From positions 1,525,494-1,589,493 of the forward strand of contig CAWJDO010000003.1 of assembly GCA_963841635.1 (NCBI GenBank): a stretch of 64,000 nt of DNA. The letters run 5' to 3'. Of this stretch, positions 40,819 through 50,502 are shown piece by piece. The first letter of the stretch is position 1. Each line of letters opens with the position of its first letter. The notes under the pieces were generated by a model that saw only the letters and a list, made by a program, of their open reading frames with translations, had not been told where the DNA came from and ran no database searches. The position numbers and the translations under genes were made by a program. Origin of the DNA: DASWZN01 sp963841635 (GTDB lineage: Bacteria > Acidobacteriota > Terriglobia > Bryobacterales > Bryobacteraceae).

Positions 40819-43800
40819 CTACGCCGCCGGCCGGCTGTTCGCCAAGGTCGCCAGCGTTACGTCGATCTTGGGCAGGTGCCCGCCCTCGAACGCCCGGCCG
40901 ACCCGCTCGTCATTGTTGATCGACTCCAGCCGCTTGCGCAAGGCCTCGCGACGGATGCGCGCCTCGAACTCGGCGAGCTGGCGCTCGATGTCGGTCTTCT
41001 TGTGCTTCGCGTCCGCCAGGTCTTCGCGATAGCGGCTGAGGAAGTAGGCGATGGTTTCGACGCGGATCTTGATGGACCCCGAGGGCTTGTTCTCGTCGAT
41101 GTCTTTGAAGCAGAAGTAGGGCGTGCCGGAGTGCTCGACGATCTCCTCCACCACCGTGTAAATCGGCGCGTCGTGCCCGCACTTGAAGTTCGAAAGCTCG
41201 AGCGCCACCAGGTTCGGATGGCGCGCGACATACTTGGCCGCCCATACCTTGCGCGACGTGTTTTCGCTGTAGGAGTTCTTCCACACGTCGGTGACCGCCA
41301 TCGCGTCCGGGATATCGCCGGCGCGGACCTCTTCGCCGAAGAGCCGCTCGAGTATGTCGTCGTCGATGGGCAGCGAATCCTGCGTGAAGACCGGATAGCC
41401 GATCTTCTGGAATTCTTCGAGGATTTCGTGGTTGATGCCCGGATCGTTGTGATACGGCCGTCCCAGCATTACCACGCCGATGCGTTCCTCGCGCTCGAGC
41501 TGATCGAGCACTTCGCGCGCCTGCTTTCGCAGGTTGCGGCTGAAGTCCGCCAGCGTCTTGTAGCCTTGCTCGACCGCGCGCGCGTTCTCCTCGGCCGAGA
41601 GCCCGAAGATGTCCTTGAACTCCTCGTACATCTGCCGTTCGAGCAGCGCCGGGTTCGCCAGGTTGACGAACGTATCCAGGTAAATGACGCCCTTCTCCTT
41701 GAACACGTCGCCTTCCTTGGTGAACGCCGCTTTTACCGCTTCCGGAGTCGAGGCCACGGTGGGGCAGGAACGGTGCGCCGCCGCGCACTTCAGGTCGCTG
41801 GTGAGATCGTCGATCACCGGGAAGAAGATGTAGTCGAGCGGCTTCTTGGCGTGGTGCGTCATCAGCAGGTTGTGTATGTGAGGAATGCCCAGCTTGGACG
41901 GAAAACAGGGGTCGATCGCGCCGCGCTTCGCGCCTTCCTTGTAGAGATCCTCGGTGGTGAAATCCGAGAACACCATGTTCTGCGGCTGCACGCCAAGCGA
42001 TGCGAAATAGCCCGTGAACAGCGGCGCCGAAGAGTACATGTTGAGCACGCGCGGCATGCCGATGCGAATCTTCGCACGCTTCTTCACCAGTTCGGCCCGC
42101 TTCTTCTGTGCCGGCGTCAGCAGGAACCGCGGCGGCGGGTCGGAAACGTTCGGAGCGTTCGGAATACGGAAAGCCGCGCGCGCGGCGATCTCCGCAAAGT
42201 TCGGGTTGGCCTCTTTGATGCGGTCGATCTCGCCCTTGATGGAGCGCATGTGATCGACGTCTTCCACCGTTCCCTTTTCGCAGGTGGCGATGATCAGCCG
42301 CTGCGAGCCCGATTCGAGCGGCACCTTCGAGTTCACCGGTTGTATGGCCGTGAGCTTCGGCGTCTTCACGTCGATGAACGTGCGCAGGCAATTGTTCTTG
42401 CAGAAATAGCAGCGCGTCTCTTCGCTGCGCGTGGTCTTGTACTTGATGTCCTTCACGGCTTCCATGCCGATGAAGCTCGTCTGGCGGCCACGGTCGAAGA
42501 GCCGGCCAGCTTCGAGAGCAGCGCCTATGGCGCCTGCTTCGCCGCAGTACTTGTGCACGATCACGTCGGGCCGCGTATCCTTGCCCTTGAACCGCGACTC
42601 GATGAAATCCACCTGCGTCTTCACCGCCGCCAGGTTGTACTGAGTGCCGCCCTGCAGGAGGAATCGCGTGCCGATGGCCGACAGGTTGGGAATCTGCGAA
42701 ACGTAGAGCCATATGTTCTTCGGCAGCACGTTGCACAGGCCCGCCATGATCTCTTCGGCCTTCCAGCCCTGGCGCTGGAAATCGACAATATCCGATTGCA
42801 TGAACACCGCGCAGCCATAGCCGAACGAGGGGAAGCTCTGCGCGCCGAAGGCGACGTCGGCGAACTGCTCCACCGCGTATCCGAAGCCCTGCGCGGTCGA
42901 TTGAAGGAAGTAGCCGTTGCCCGCCGAGCACTGCGTGTTCAGTTTGAAGTCCTTCACGCGGCCGTTCTTCAGGATGATGATCTTGATGTCCTGCCCGCCC
43001 ACATCGCAGATAACATCGACGTCTTTGTAGAAGTGCAGGCCGGCTTCGGTGTGCGAGACGGTCTCAACGATGGCCGCGTCCGCGCCAACCACGTCCTTCA
43101 GAATGTCCTTGGCGTAGCCGGTGGTGCCCACGCCGAGCACCTTCAGCGTGGCGCCCTGCTCGGCTACCTGGCTCTCGAGCTTGCTCAGGATCTCGATGGT
43201 GTCCTCGATGGGATTACCCTTCGAGAGGCCATAAGACTTCAGCAGGACACCGCGGCTCTTATCCTTCGAGACCAGCACGGCCTTGGTCGAAGTGGAGCCG
43301 CCGTCGAGACCGATGAAGCCCTCCACCACCTGGCCCGGCTCGAACTGCGCGTTCGCGTGCTTGTGGTAACGGTAGCGCGTCCGGAAATCCTCCAGCTCTT
43401 CGGTGCTGGCGGCGAGTCCGCCGCCCGCGCCCTTCGCGGCCTTCTCTTCGCCGCGCCCATGCTCGATGTACCACTCCAGGCGCTCCCAGCCCTTGTAACA
43501 GCCGACGCAATCGTCTTCGCTCTTGCCGAACTCGATGGCTCCGATGGCCGCGAAATACTGCGCGTTGTCGGGCGTGCGGATCAGGTCCTCTGGCGGAACG
43601 CCCTCGGGCAGCGGGAAGTTGCGCTCCTTCCAGATCTTCGGGATGTTGCGCTTCCAGCACTCCTTCATTCCCACGATGTAGCAGTTCGGGCCGCCCAACA
43701 GCAGCACCACCGGCCGCAGCGTGTTGCCGCGCGTGAGCACCGACAGGTTCTGCATCACGATGGCTTCGAACAGCGACGCCATCAGCTCATCGGGCGGCAC

Positions 43801-44373
43801 GCCCGCCTTTTGCAGGCCGTTGACGTCGGTCTCCGCAAATACACCGCACTTACCCGCCACCGGATGCAGGCGCATGCCGTTGTAGCCCATCTTGCAAAGC
43901 TGCTCAGCCGGGATGCGGAGCTTGGCGTTGATCTTATCGATCACGGCGCCGGTGCCGCCCGCGCACTTGTCGTTCATCGAGGGGAGCTTCTTCTTGCGCC
44001 CTGTCTCCGGGTCCTCTTTGAAGATGATGATCTTGGCGTCCTGCCCGCCCAGTTCGATCACCGAGCCGCACTCCGGATTGAGCTTCTCGACGGCGAGCGA
44101 GACCGCGTTGACCTCCTGAACGAACTTCGCGCCCAGGTATCCGCCCAGGCCGTTGCCCCCGGAGCCGGTGACGAAGATGCGGCACTCCTTAGCCTGGAAG
44201 CCGTCGATCTCCGTCTCGAATCGCTTCAGGAACTCGAGCACCTTCTCGGGCTGCTTGGTGTCGTGGCGCTGATAGTCGCTCCAGACAATCTTATCGGTGA
44301 CGACGTCCGTGACCACGGCTTTCACCGTGGTCGAACCCACGTCCAGCCCAATCATGTAGTTTCGCGGCAGCAT
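40819..44373 (-). CDS. Acyl-CoA dehydratase activase-related protein (PlsA-like)
   Basis: 1184 residues. Two ASKHA ATPase domains of the BadF/HgdC activator type lie in tandem: GLDVGSTTVKAVV with the cluster cysteine region KCAGGTGAVI, and GLDGGSTSTKAVL with QCSAGNGYFLQ. Then comes a DUF2229 region and a HgdB-like region (IGMPRVLNMYS, DPCFPSKLGIPH, CAAAHRSCP, GRPYHNDPGINHE). Such proteins drive ATP-dependent low-potential electron transfer to a dehydratase or reductase partner. The same fused form is found in clostridial plasmalogen synthase PlsA and in bacterial glycerol ester reductase candidates. A GAGGAG site precedes the ATG. It is second in an operon, 18 bp after the companion gene. Confidence 0.85.
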   Translation of the reverse strand: MLPRNYMIGLDVGSTTVKAVVTDVVTDKIVWSDYQRHDTKQPEKVLEFLKRFETEIDGFQAKECRIFVTGSGGNGLGGYLGAKFVQEVNAVSLAVEKLNPECGSVIELGGQDAKIIIFKEDPETGRKKKLPSMNDKCAGGTGAVIDKINAKLRIPAEQLCKMGYNGMRLHPVAGKCGVFAETDVNGLQKAGVPPDELMASLFEAIVMQNLSVLTRGNTLRPVVLLLGGPNCYIVGMKECWKRNIPKIWKERNFPLPEGVPPEDLIRTPDNAQYFAAIGAIEFGKSEDDCVGCYKGWERLEWYIEHGRGEEKAAKGAGGGLAASTEELEDFRTRYRYHKHANAQFEPGQVVEGFIGLDGGSTSTKAVLVSKDKSRGVLLKSYGLSKGNPIEDTIEILSKLESQVAEQGATLKVLGVGTTGYAKDILKDVVGADAAIVETVSHTEAGLHFYKDVDVICDVGGQDIKIIILKNGRVKDFKLNTQCSAGNGYFLQSTAQGFGYAVEQFADVAFGAQSFPSFGYGCAVFMQSDIVDFQRQGWKAEEIMAGLCNVLPKNIWLYVSQIPNLSAIGTRFLLQGGTQYNLAAVKTQVDFIESRFKGKDTRPDVIVHKYCGEAGAIGAALEAGRLFDRGRQTSFIGMEAVKDIKYKTTRSEETRCYFCKNNCLRTFIDVKTPKLTAIQPVNSKVPLESGSQRLIIATCEKGTVEDVDHMRSIKGEIDRIKEANPNFAEIAARAAFRIPNAPNVSDPPPRFLLTPAQKKRAELVKKRAKIRIGMPRVLNMYSSAPLFTGYFASLGVQPQNMVFSDFTTEDLYKEGAKRGAIDPCFPSKLGIPHIHNLLMTHHAKKPLDYIFFPVIDDLTSDLKCAAAHRSCPTVASTPEAVKAAFTKEGDVFKEKGVIYLDTFVNLANPALLERQMYEEFKDIFGLSAEENARAVEQGYKTLADFSRNLRKQAREVLDQLEREERIGVVMLGRPYHNDPGINHEILEEFQKIGYPVFTQDSLPIDDDILERLFGEEVRAGDIPDAMAVTDVWKNSYSENTSRKVWAAKYVARHPNLVALELSNFKCGHDAPIYTVVEEIVEHSGTPYFCFKDIDENKPSGSIKIRVETIAYFLSRYREDLADAKHKKTDIERQLAEFEARIRREALRKRLESINNDERVGRAFEGGHLPKIDVTLATLANSRPAA

Positions 44374-44391
44374 TTATAGGGGCTCCTCGTG

Positions 44392-46119
44392 TCAGGCGGC
44401 AGCGGCGACCGCGCGGCCTTCGGTCTTCATGCGGGCGGCGATGTGCAGCACGAAATTCGCCGCGGTGCCGATGACGCCCTTGGTCTGGGGCACGCGGTAC
44501 ATGGGCCGCTTGAGCTCGGGATGCGCATCCACATAGGCGCGGCAGTCTGCCAGCGTCAGACCGGCCTTGTCCAGTGCTTCCTGAAACTCGCGCTTGGCCT
44601 TGGCCTTGGCCTCGCCGAGCGCCATCTGGACGCGGCTATGCGCGTTGATCTCGCCCTCGCCCGAGGTTTCGACCGGCAGGAAGATCATGTCGCGGAAGTG
44701 CGATACCACGGCCGCCTGTGCACCGTCGGACTGCGTCGAAGGCATGCAGCCGAACGGCTTGAGCGACAGCACCATGTGGCACAGGTCCTTGTTCGAGTAG
44801 TAAATGTTCTTGGCTACTTCGAGGTGACCTTCTCCACCGCCGCTCCGTGAGTTGTAATACGGATGGCCTAGCCGCTGGAGCTCATACTGGTCCACTAAGT
44901 GGTGCGCCAGGCCTCCCAGCGCCTCCACCAGCCGATGATACTCACGCTTGAAAATCCTCTCCGCGAGTTTGAGCTTCGCTAGCTTAGAGCGGTAGCCGAG
45001 TTCGATCTTCGCCCTGCTCCCCAGCTTCCACCAGGCTGGCAGTACCGCGCCTTTATCGAGACCCTTGGTATCCGCGTACTTCTGCACCACCTGGTGAATC
45101 ATGTACGTGATCCACGTGCCGACCGGCTCCACCAGCACCTGCGCGCCTTCGCGCTCCAGGAAACGGAACATGTTGAAGTTGCCGTCGCCCTCCGTGGTCT
45201 GCGCCCAGAACTCGCCGGTGATCTTGACGATCGGCTTCACGCGGAGCCGGTCGACTTCGATTTCGTTGTAGCGGTTCCGTACGCGCTCCAGGGCGTTCGT
45301 GTACTCATCGCTCCGCAGTTGGTTGACGAACTTTCCGAGATACTCGGCCGTGCCGCCGTAGCCGCCCAGGAGCCGCGCCGTGCGGGAGTCGAGCCGCCAC
45401 GGCTCGCGCGTGCGGAACGCGTCGCGCAGCTGGTTCAGCGCCCCATCGAGCGCTCCACTCGTCTCCCCGGCGTTGACTTCATATGGCCGGATCGCGTACG
45501 TCACCTCGTTCAGCACGTCGCCGCAGTTCATCGCGTTGAGAATGCCCAGGAAGAAGTCCGGGTTCATGTCGAGCCCGGCTTCGGCGTCCGATTGGCTCAG
45601 CCCGCCCGATTGCTGAAACAGCATCACGCGGAAGCCATCGAAGCCCGAGTTGCGCAGCGCCAACCGGTACTCCGACTCGTACATGCCGAACCGGCAGGGC
45701 CCGCAGGCGCCAGCCGTGAAGAAGACGTACTTATCGAGGATGTCCTGACGGCTGATGCCCTTCTCCTCCAGGCTTTGAAGGAACTGCACCAGGTTACCGA
45801 CGGTAAAGTAAGTGGGATTACATTGTCCGTTATTGCCGAACTCTTTTCCGGTCTGGAACGCCGCAACGTTCGGCGTCGGCAGCGGTTCGGCTATGTACCC
45901 CAGCCCTTCGAGCGCTCCCTGGATCAGGCGCTCGTGCTTCCACGTCAGGCCTCCGAACAGCAGGGTCGTGTGCGGCCGCTGGTCCTTGGTGAACTCCCGC
46001 TCGACAGGCTTCTTGAAATGATTCGTTCCGAGCGACACCAAGCCGCTTTCGCGCTCTAAACGCTTGCGTTCCTCGGCTACACGCTGTTGAACCAGTTCTT
46101 CGACACCGATAAGTGCCAT
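44392..46119 (-). CDS. 2-hydroxyacyl-CoA dehydratase-like subunit (partner of the activase)
   Basis: 575 residues. It carries FGGLTWKHERLIQGALEGLGY, a Cys-rich GNNGQCNPTYFTVGNLV, AGACGPCRFGMYESEYR and LFQQSGGLSQ, and a C-terminal KPFGCMPST. These are the blocks that follow the activase region in the single-chain versions of the family; here they are a separate gene. The cysteines (C of GQCNP, ACGPC, FGCMP) are candidate iron-sulfur ligands. The start at 46119 was chosen for its GAGGAGGGG ribosome-binding site; an upstream ATG at 46173 is unlikely. First gene of the two-gene operon, and within 250 bp of the radical SAM gene on the same strand. Confidence 0.82.
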   Translation of the reverse strand: MALIGVEELVQQRVAEERKRLERESGLVSLGTNHFKKPVEREFTKDQRPHTTLLFGGLTWKHERLIQGALEGLGYIAEPLPTPNVAAFQTGKEFGNNGQCNPTYFTVGNLVQFLQSLEEKGISRQDILDKYVFFTAGACGPCRFGMYESEYRLALRNSGFDGFRVMLFQQSGGLSQSDAEAGLDMNPDFFLGILNAMNCGDVLNEVTYAIRPYEVNAGETSGALDGALNQLRDAFRTREPWRLDSRTARLLGGYGGTAEYLGKFVNQLRSDEYTNALERVRNRYNEIEVDRLRVKPIVKITGEFWAQTTEGDGNFNMFRFLEREGAQVLVEPVGTWITYMIHQVVQKYADTKGLDKGAVLPAWWKLGSRAKIELGYRSKLAKLKLAERIFKREYHRLVEALGGLAHHLVDQYELQRLGHPYYNSRSGGGEGHLEVAKNIYYSNKDLCHMVLSLKPFGCMPSTQSDGAQAAVVSHFRDMIFLPVETSGEGEINAHSRVQMALGEAKAKAKREFQEALDKAGLTLADCRAYVDAHPELKRPMYRVPQTKGVIGTAANFVLHIAARMKTEGRAVAAAA

Positions 46120-46357
46120 GGGTACGCCCCTCCTCTGTGCTACCAGCAGTTTGCGTCTGAAAAGCACCCGCAATCAAAAGCAAGTCATTAAACGGAGCAA
46201 ATTGGGTGCCCGCCTGTGCCCCTTTCGGTCTCAGTAGGTCCGCCGGACATTCGATGGAGTGGCTCTTTGTGGCCTGTGATCTTGTCTGGCAGAAGCGGTT
46301 CGCGTGGGGCAGGACTCCAGTCCTGCAGCGGGTCTCCAGACCCGCCTACCCTATAAC

Positions 46358-47389
46358 TTAGTCCTGCGCGGTTTCGATCTGCACCAGTGAGGGAGCAGTT
46401 ACCAACGGCGCAGGTCGGCGTTGCGGGGCGCGCCAGGAGTCAAGATAGGATACCTGATGAACGCAAGATACCGTGCAGGAAGTGGCGCAGGGCTTTTCGG
46501 TGAGAAATTCCCGGCGGATGTCCTCGATCGTGTAGTGGGCTAGTGGCTTGCCGGGGTAGCCCCGCTGCTGGGAGCAGTAGTGCACCAGGCCGTCCTCGCA
46601 TATGTAGAGATAGCGCGCGCCGGCGCGGCAGCGCCACTCGTTCTGGACTCCCGCCACCATGTTGTTCTGGAACCGATTGAATCGCGAGTAGCTGCGCTTG
46701 CCCAGCGCCTTGATCTCGACGAACACCTCGCGCTGCTCCGCGTCCAGCGGCTTCATCTGGCCCCACTGGTCGTGCAGGATTCCCACCGTAGACGTAAAAC
46801 CCAACTCGGTGGCCCGCCGCGCCACCACCAGCGCGTCGGAAGGCCGGCCCAGCGACGACCCGAGGACGGTGTTGATGTTGACGTGAAACTCGGCGTGCTC
46901 CGCCAGCAACTGCAGTTTGCGGTCCAGCACCTTCAGGCTCTTCTTTGACACCTGCCCCGGAATGACGTTGTCTATGCTGATCTGCAGGTGATCGAGGCCG
47001 GCGTCGTTGAGCGCGCGGATTCGCGCGGCGGTCAACAGATAGCCGTTGGTGATCAGCCCTGCAAGCAGGCCCCGGCGTCGTATCTGGCGGATCACCTCGT
47101 CCAGTTCCGGCTGCATTAGCGGTTCCCCGCCACTAATGGTGACGATGCTCGTTCCCAGCGCGGCCAAGCGATCGACTCGCTTGATCAACGCTTCGAGCGG
47201 CACAGGGGGCGACACGTGATCGTACTCGCTGCAATATTCGCAAGCCAGGTTGCAGCGGCGAGTCACCACCAGGTGCGCCAGAACCGGATGATCCGTCGAG
47301 GTCAGGCCTCGCGCGATCATCGCCAGTTCGCGCGCCCGTCGCCAGACGGCTTTGGCATTGCTGCGGAACTCCGTGCCCCTCGATCGCAT
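46358..47389 (-). CDS. Radical SAM/SPASM-type protein
   Basis: A 343-residue radical SAM enzyme with the CxxxCxxC cluster motif in RRCNLACEYCSEY, then ISGGEPLM and LITNGY. The C-terminal region holds CRAGARYLYICEDGLVHYCSQ and CATSCTVSCVHQ, cysteines suited to auxiliary iron-sulfur clusters (SPASM/Twitch type). I cannot assign the reaction. It lies between the dehydratase operon and the divergent Tes-like gene, which suggests lipid modification. Start uncertain: 47389 (used here) or 47428. Confidence 0.82.
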   Translation of the reverse strand: MRSRGTEFRSNAKAVWRRARELAMIARGLTSTDHPVLAHLVVTRRCNLACEYCSEYDHVSPPVPLEALIKRVDRLAALGTSIVTISGGEPLMQPELDEVIRQIRRRGLLAGLITNGYLLTAARIRALNDAGLDHLQISIDNVIPGQVSKKSLKVLDRKLQLLAEHAEFHVNINTVLGSSLGRPSDALVVARRATELGFTSTVGILHDQWGQMKPLDAEQREVFVEIKALGKRSYSRFNRFQNNMVAGVQNEWRCRAGARYLYICEDGLVHYCSQQRGYPGKPLAHYTIEDIRREFLTEKPCATSCTVSCVHQVSYLDSWRAPQRRPAPLVTAPSLVQIETAQD

Positions 47390-47640
47390 CCTTCTTTTGA
47401 TTTCACCACATCTTCCCCTTTTCCTCACCCGGCACTTGCCCTGTTGAGCATTTTTGAGGCTAAGTGGGGAAAAACAAGGGTTTAGGAGATTACGCCCCTC
47501 GGACCGGCGCCGCCCGCCCCACTAACTCCGTTTGCATTCCCATCCTTGCCATCTAGCGGACAAAACCAGCGTTTCGGCGGATTTGGCTACCCGCTGGGCT
47601 TAGGGGCGGTTACGCTGGAGGTAGTCTCTTGGAGGAGCGG

Positions 47641-49725
47641 ATGCACAAGCCTATCAAGTACTTCGAGAAGGGCCTCACCTATGTAGCCCGGGCCGCATGG
47701 GCGGTATTTGAACGGGTCAACCGGATTCACCGGAACCCGTCATTCAAGCCTAAGTGGGCGGACAAACCGCTCCTTAAATCTCATGAGAAGGCTAAGCCGC
47801 CGCTAGGTTGGCCGCGCGAGACCGACTCACTTTGCCCTAAGTGCGTCCCGGCGACTCGCAAAGAGATACTCGACGGCAAGAAGGACTACCATGATCTGCT
47901 CCACGAGAAGGTCGGGGAGATCAAGGCCCAGATCGTCGAGCGCGACGGCCAGATCCTGATGGTCAAGGACTGCCCCATTCACGGCCACTTCGAGGACGTC
48001 ATGTCCATCGACTCCGCGTTCTACCGGCACATCGAATCCATGTTCCCAGGCCGTGACATGCGGGCCCACAACGATGCCAAGTTGCACAACCACGGCACCA
48101 GCACCATCACACACGGCCGCGGCGCGGTGCTGACCATCGACCTCACCAACCGCTGCAACATGATGTGCGACCCGTGTTTCATGGACGCAAACCAGGTGGG
48201 CTTCGTCCACGAACTGACTTGGGAAGAAATCAAGCAACTGCTCGACAACGCCATCTCGATCAAGCCCAAGCGCCAGATGTCGGTGCAGTTCTCCGGCGGC
48301 GAGCCGACCATTTCGCCTTTCTTCCTCGACGCTGTGCGCTACGCGCGCGAGGTCGGCTACAACAGCGTGCAGGCCGCCACCAACGGCATCGAGTTCGCCA
48401 AGAGCTTTGAGTTTTGCCAGAAGGCCGCGGAAGCCGGACTGCGCTACGCCTACCTGCAGTTCGACGGCATCGGGAACGCCGCCAACTCGCACCGCCGCGT
48501 CGGCAACCTGTTCGACGTGAAACTGCAGGCCATGGAGAACCTGCACAAGGCGGGCGTCGAGATCGTGCCCGTCACCACCATCATCAACGGCATTAACAAC
48601 GAGCAGGTCGGGCGCATCATCAAGTTCGCCCTCGACAATCCCAAGCGGATTCCGTTCTGCTCCTTCCAGCCCGTATCCTTCACCGGCCGTGACGAGGCCA
48701 TCACGGACGACCGTCGCCATGCGCAGCGCTACACGCTGTCGCACTTGGCGCACGACGTGAAGGCACAGACCGGCCTGGGCGAGCCGACCCGCGATTGGTT
48801 CCCGCTTTCCTTCGTCAGCACGTTTGCCGATTGGGCCGACTTGGTTCACGGGCCACAAGCCGAGTGGGGCCAGTTGAGCTGCGGCTGCCATCCGAATTGC
48901 GGCGTCGGCATGGCCATCATGGTCGACAAGGAGACCAAGGAAGCCGTGCCATTCACCGCATTCGTCAATGCCGACAAGCTCTCGAAGGACATCGCCAGCG
49001 TCAACGACGCCGCGCGCGGCAAGTTCCTTTCGGTCCTGGGCATGGCGCTGGGGCTGGCGCGCAACTACGATCCGTTCATGGCGCCGAAACACTTCTCGCT
49101 GTGGGCGCTTTACAAGAAGTTCGACAAGAGTTTCGGCGTCAGCGGCAAGGACTACGGCAAGGTCTCCGGCGACCGCACCATCGAGGACATCGAACGGCGC
49201 CGCAAGGACCGCTGGAATGTACTCTTTATCGCCGGCATGTGGTTCCAGGATCTCTACAACTACGATTTCCGGCGCACCGAGCAGTGCATCATTCCCTACG
49301 CGACGCAGGAAGGCGAGATCTCGTTTTGCGCGTACAACACCGGCATCGGCTGGCGTCAGATCGTCGAGAAGATCCACATGAGCGCGACGCTCACCAAGTG
49401 GTACGAGGAGCACGGCAAGCACGAGATCTTCGCCGGCGGCAAGAGCGTGCAGTTCGGCACCGTCGATCATTCGCTGGTGCTCAAGGACGAGCTGGTGACG
49501 AACCAGGAGCAGCACGACCTGGACGCGCTGGGTATCGCCAAGAATGCCCGCGAGGAAAGAGCGCGCCAGCGCGACGAGAACGCGCGCATGGCCAAGCTCT
49601 ATCGCAAGCACGTACTCAAGGAGCCGGACGCTCCGGAGCTGGTCCGGATTCAAGCGCCCGCGCCAGCCCCTCAGCCAAAGCCCGCGGCCGAGGAGCGGGA
49701 AGAAGTCGGCTCGTTCGGCGACTAG
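47641..49725 (+). CDS. Tes-like radical SAM protein, candidate membrane-spanning-lipid synthase
   Basis: A 694-residue radical SAM protein. The cluster motif is CNMMCDPC (C172, C176, C179), followed by FSGGEPTISP. The N terminus carries the extra motif LCPKC (C65, C68) with CPIHGHF (C111), and more cysteines occur in SCGCHPNCGVGMA. That arrangement matches the archaeal tetraether synthase (Tes/MJ0619-like) family and its Acidobacteriota homologs, which join lipid tails by C-C bonds to form iso-diabolic acid. The substrate is by homology only. A GGAGGAG ribosome-binding site precedes the ATG. The C-terminal 70 residues are charged and low-complexity (APAPAPQPKPAAEEREE). Confidence 0.82.
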   Translation: MHKPIKYFEKGLTYVARAAWAVFERVNRIHRNPSFKPKWADKPLLKSHEKAKPPLGWPRETDSLCPKCVPATRKEILDGKKDYHDLLHEKVGEIKAQIVERDGQILMVKDCPIHGHFEDVMSIDSAFYRHIESMFPGRDMRAHNDAKLHNHGTSTITHGRGAVLTIDLTNRCNMMCDPCFMDANQVGFVHELTWEEIKQLLDNAISIKPKRQMSVQFSGGEPTISPFFLDAVRYAREVGYNSVQAATNGIEFAKSFEFCQKAAEAGLRYAYLQFDGIGNAANSHRRVGNLFDVKLQAMENLHKAGVEIVPVTTIINGINNEQVGRIIKFALDNPKRIPFCSFQPVSFTGRDEAITDDRRHAQRYTLSHLAHDVKAQTGLGEPTRDWFPLSFVSTFADWADLVHGPQAEWGQLSCGCHPNCGVGMAIMVDKETKEAVPFTAFVNADKLSKDIASVNDAARGKFLSVLGMALGLARNYDPFMAPKHFSLWALYKKFDKSFGVSGKDYGKVSGDRTIEDIERRRKDRWNVLFIAGMWFQDLYNYDFRRTEQCIIPYATQEGEISFCAYNTGIGWRQIVEKIHMSATLTKWYEEHGKHEIFAGGKSVQFGTVDHSLVLKDELVTNQEQHDLDALGIAKNAREERARQRDENARMAKLYRKHVLKEPDAPELVRIQAPAPAPQPKPAAEEREEVGSFGD

Positions 49726-49734
49726 TTGGCGAGC

Positions 49735-49766
49735 GGTCCACTCACTCACGTTCGCAGTTCGGTGCT
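49735..49766 (-). repeat. Dispersed intergenic repeat, family A copy 7, inverted
   Basis: On the minus strand it reads AGCACCGAACTGCGAACGTG then AGTGAGTGGACC. It fills the 39-bp gap between convergent genes. Confidence 0.6.
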
Positions 49767-50502
49767 AGTCGCCGGTTTCAAGCCGCAGGGCTAGGATCTC
49801 CGGCAGGCCGGCGGCTCGGATCTTGCGTTGCGCTTCGCCGACGTCGTACTCCGCGCGGCGGTACTCCACCACCCGCGCGACGGGATCGTAAAGCACGTAG
49901 GCCGCGCGCGGATCCCCGTCCCGCGGCTGCCCAACCGAGCCCGGATTCACCAGGTACCACGTGTCCGGATCGAGATCGAGCACCGTGTCGCCGTTCGGCA
50001 GCGCGCCTCCGATGCGCCGCACGCCGTTCCAGTCGCAGAGAAACCCGCCCTGCAGATGCGTGTGCCCAAAGAACGAAATCCGCTTGTCGAGATGGCTCTG
50101 AATCTGGGCCACTTCGAAGGTCGACATGAGGTAATCGTCCTCGTCCAGCGGCGAGCCATGCAGGATCTGGAAGGACTCCACCTCCGCCGGTCCTTGCGGC
50201 AGGTCGCGCAGGTATTTCAGGTTCGACGGCGTGAGCGCGCGCGAGGTCCATTCCGCCGCCGCACGCGCCACCGGGTTGAACCACTCCAGGTCGTCGAGTC
50301 CGGTGCAGACCTTGTCGTGGTTGCCGCGCACCACCACGGCCACGTTCGCGCGCACCCAGTCGATGACCGGGTTCGGATCGGCGCCGTAGCCCACCAGGTC
50401 GCCGCAGCAGACGGCGGTGTCGTAAGCTCCGCGCGCCTGGGCCGCCACCGCGTCCAGCGCCTCCCAATTCCCGTGAATGTCGCTGAGGACTAGATAGCGC
50501 AC
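49765..50502 (-). CDS. Calcineurin-like phosphodiesterase (MJ0936/YfcE type)
   Basis: A 245-residue cytoplasmic metallophosphoesterase: LVLSDIHGNWEAL at the N terminus, CCGDLVGYG, RGNHDK, ILHGSPLDEDDYLM, and FGHTHLQGGF with NPGSVGQPRDGDPRAAY. These are the metal-binding and product-release blocks of the MJ0936 phosphodiesterase family. The start is a GTG at 50502, which places VRYLVLSDIHG at the N terminus. It overlaps the end of the upstream phosphoesterase gene by 13 bp, so translation is probably coupled. Substrate unknown. Confidence 0.85.
   Translation of the reverse strand: MRYLVLSDIHGNWEALDAVAAQARGAYDTAVCCGDLVGYGADPNPVIDWVRANVAVVVRGNHDKVCTGLDDLEWFNPVARAAAEWTSRALTPSNLKYLRDLPQGPAEVESFQILHGSPLDEDDYLMSTFEVAQIQSHLDKRISFFGHTHLQGGFLCDWNGVRRIGGALPNGDTVLDLDPDTWYLVNPGSVGQPRDGDPRAAYVLYDPVARVVEYRRAEYDVGEAQRKIRAAGLPEILALRLETGD

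Noticed and set aside
40780..44379. Very long open frame (about 1199 codons) on the plus strand
   Set aside because: It is the antisense of the dehydratase activase gene. High GC codon use leaves the opposite strand open; no domain is recognisable. The same holds for the long antisense frames opposite ro60 (4890-6506), rtcB and the Tes-like gene.
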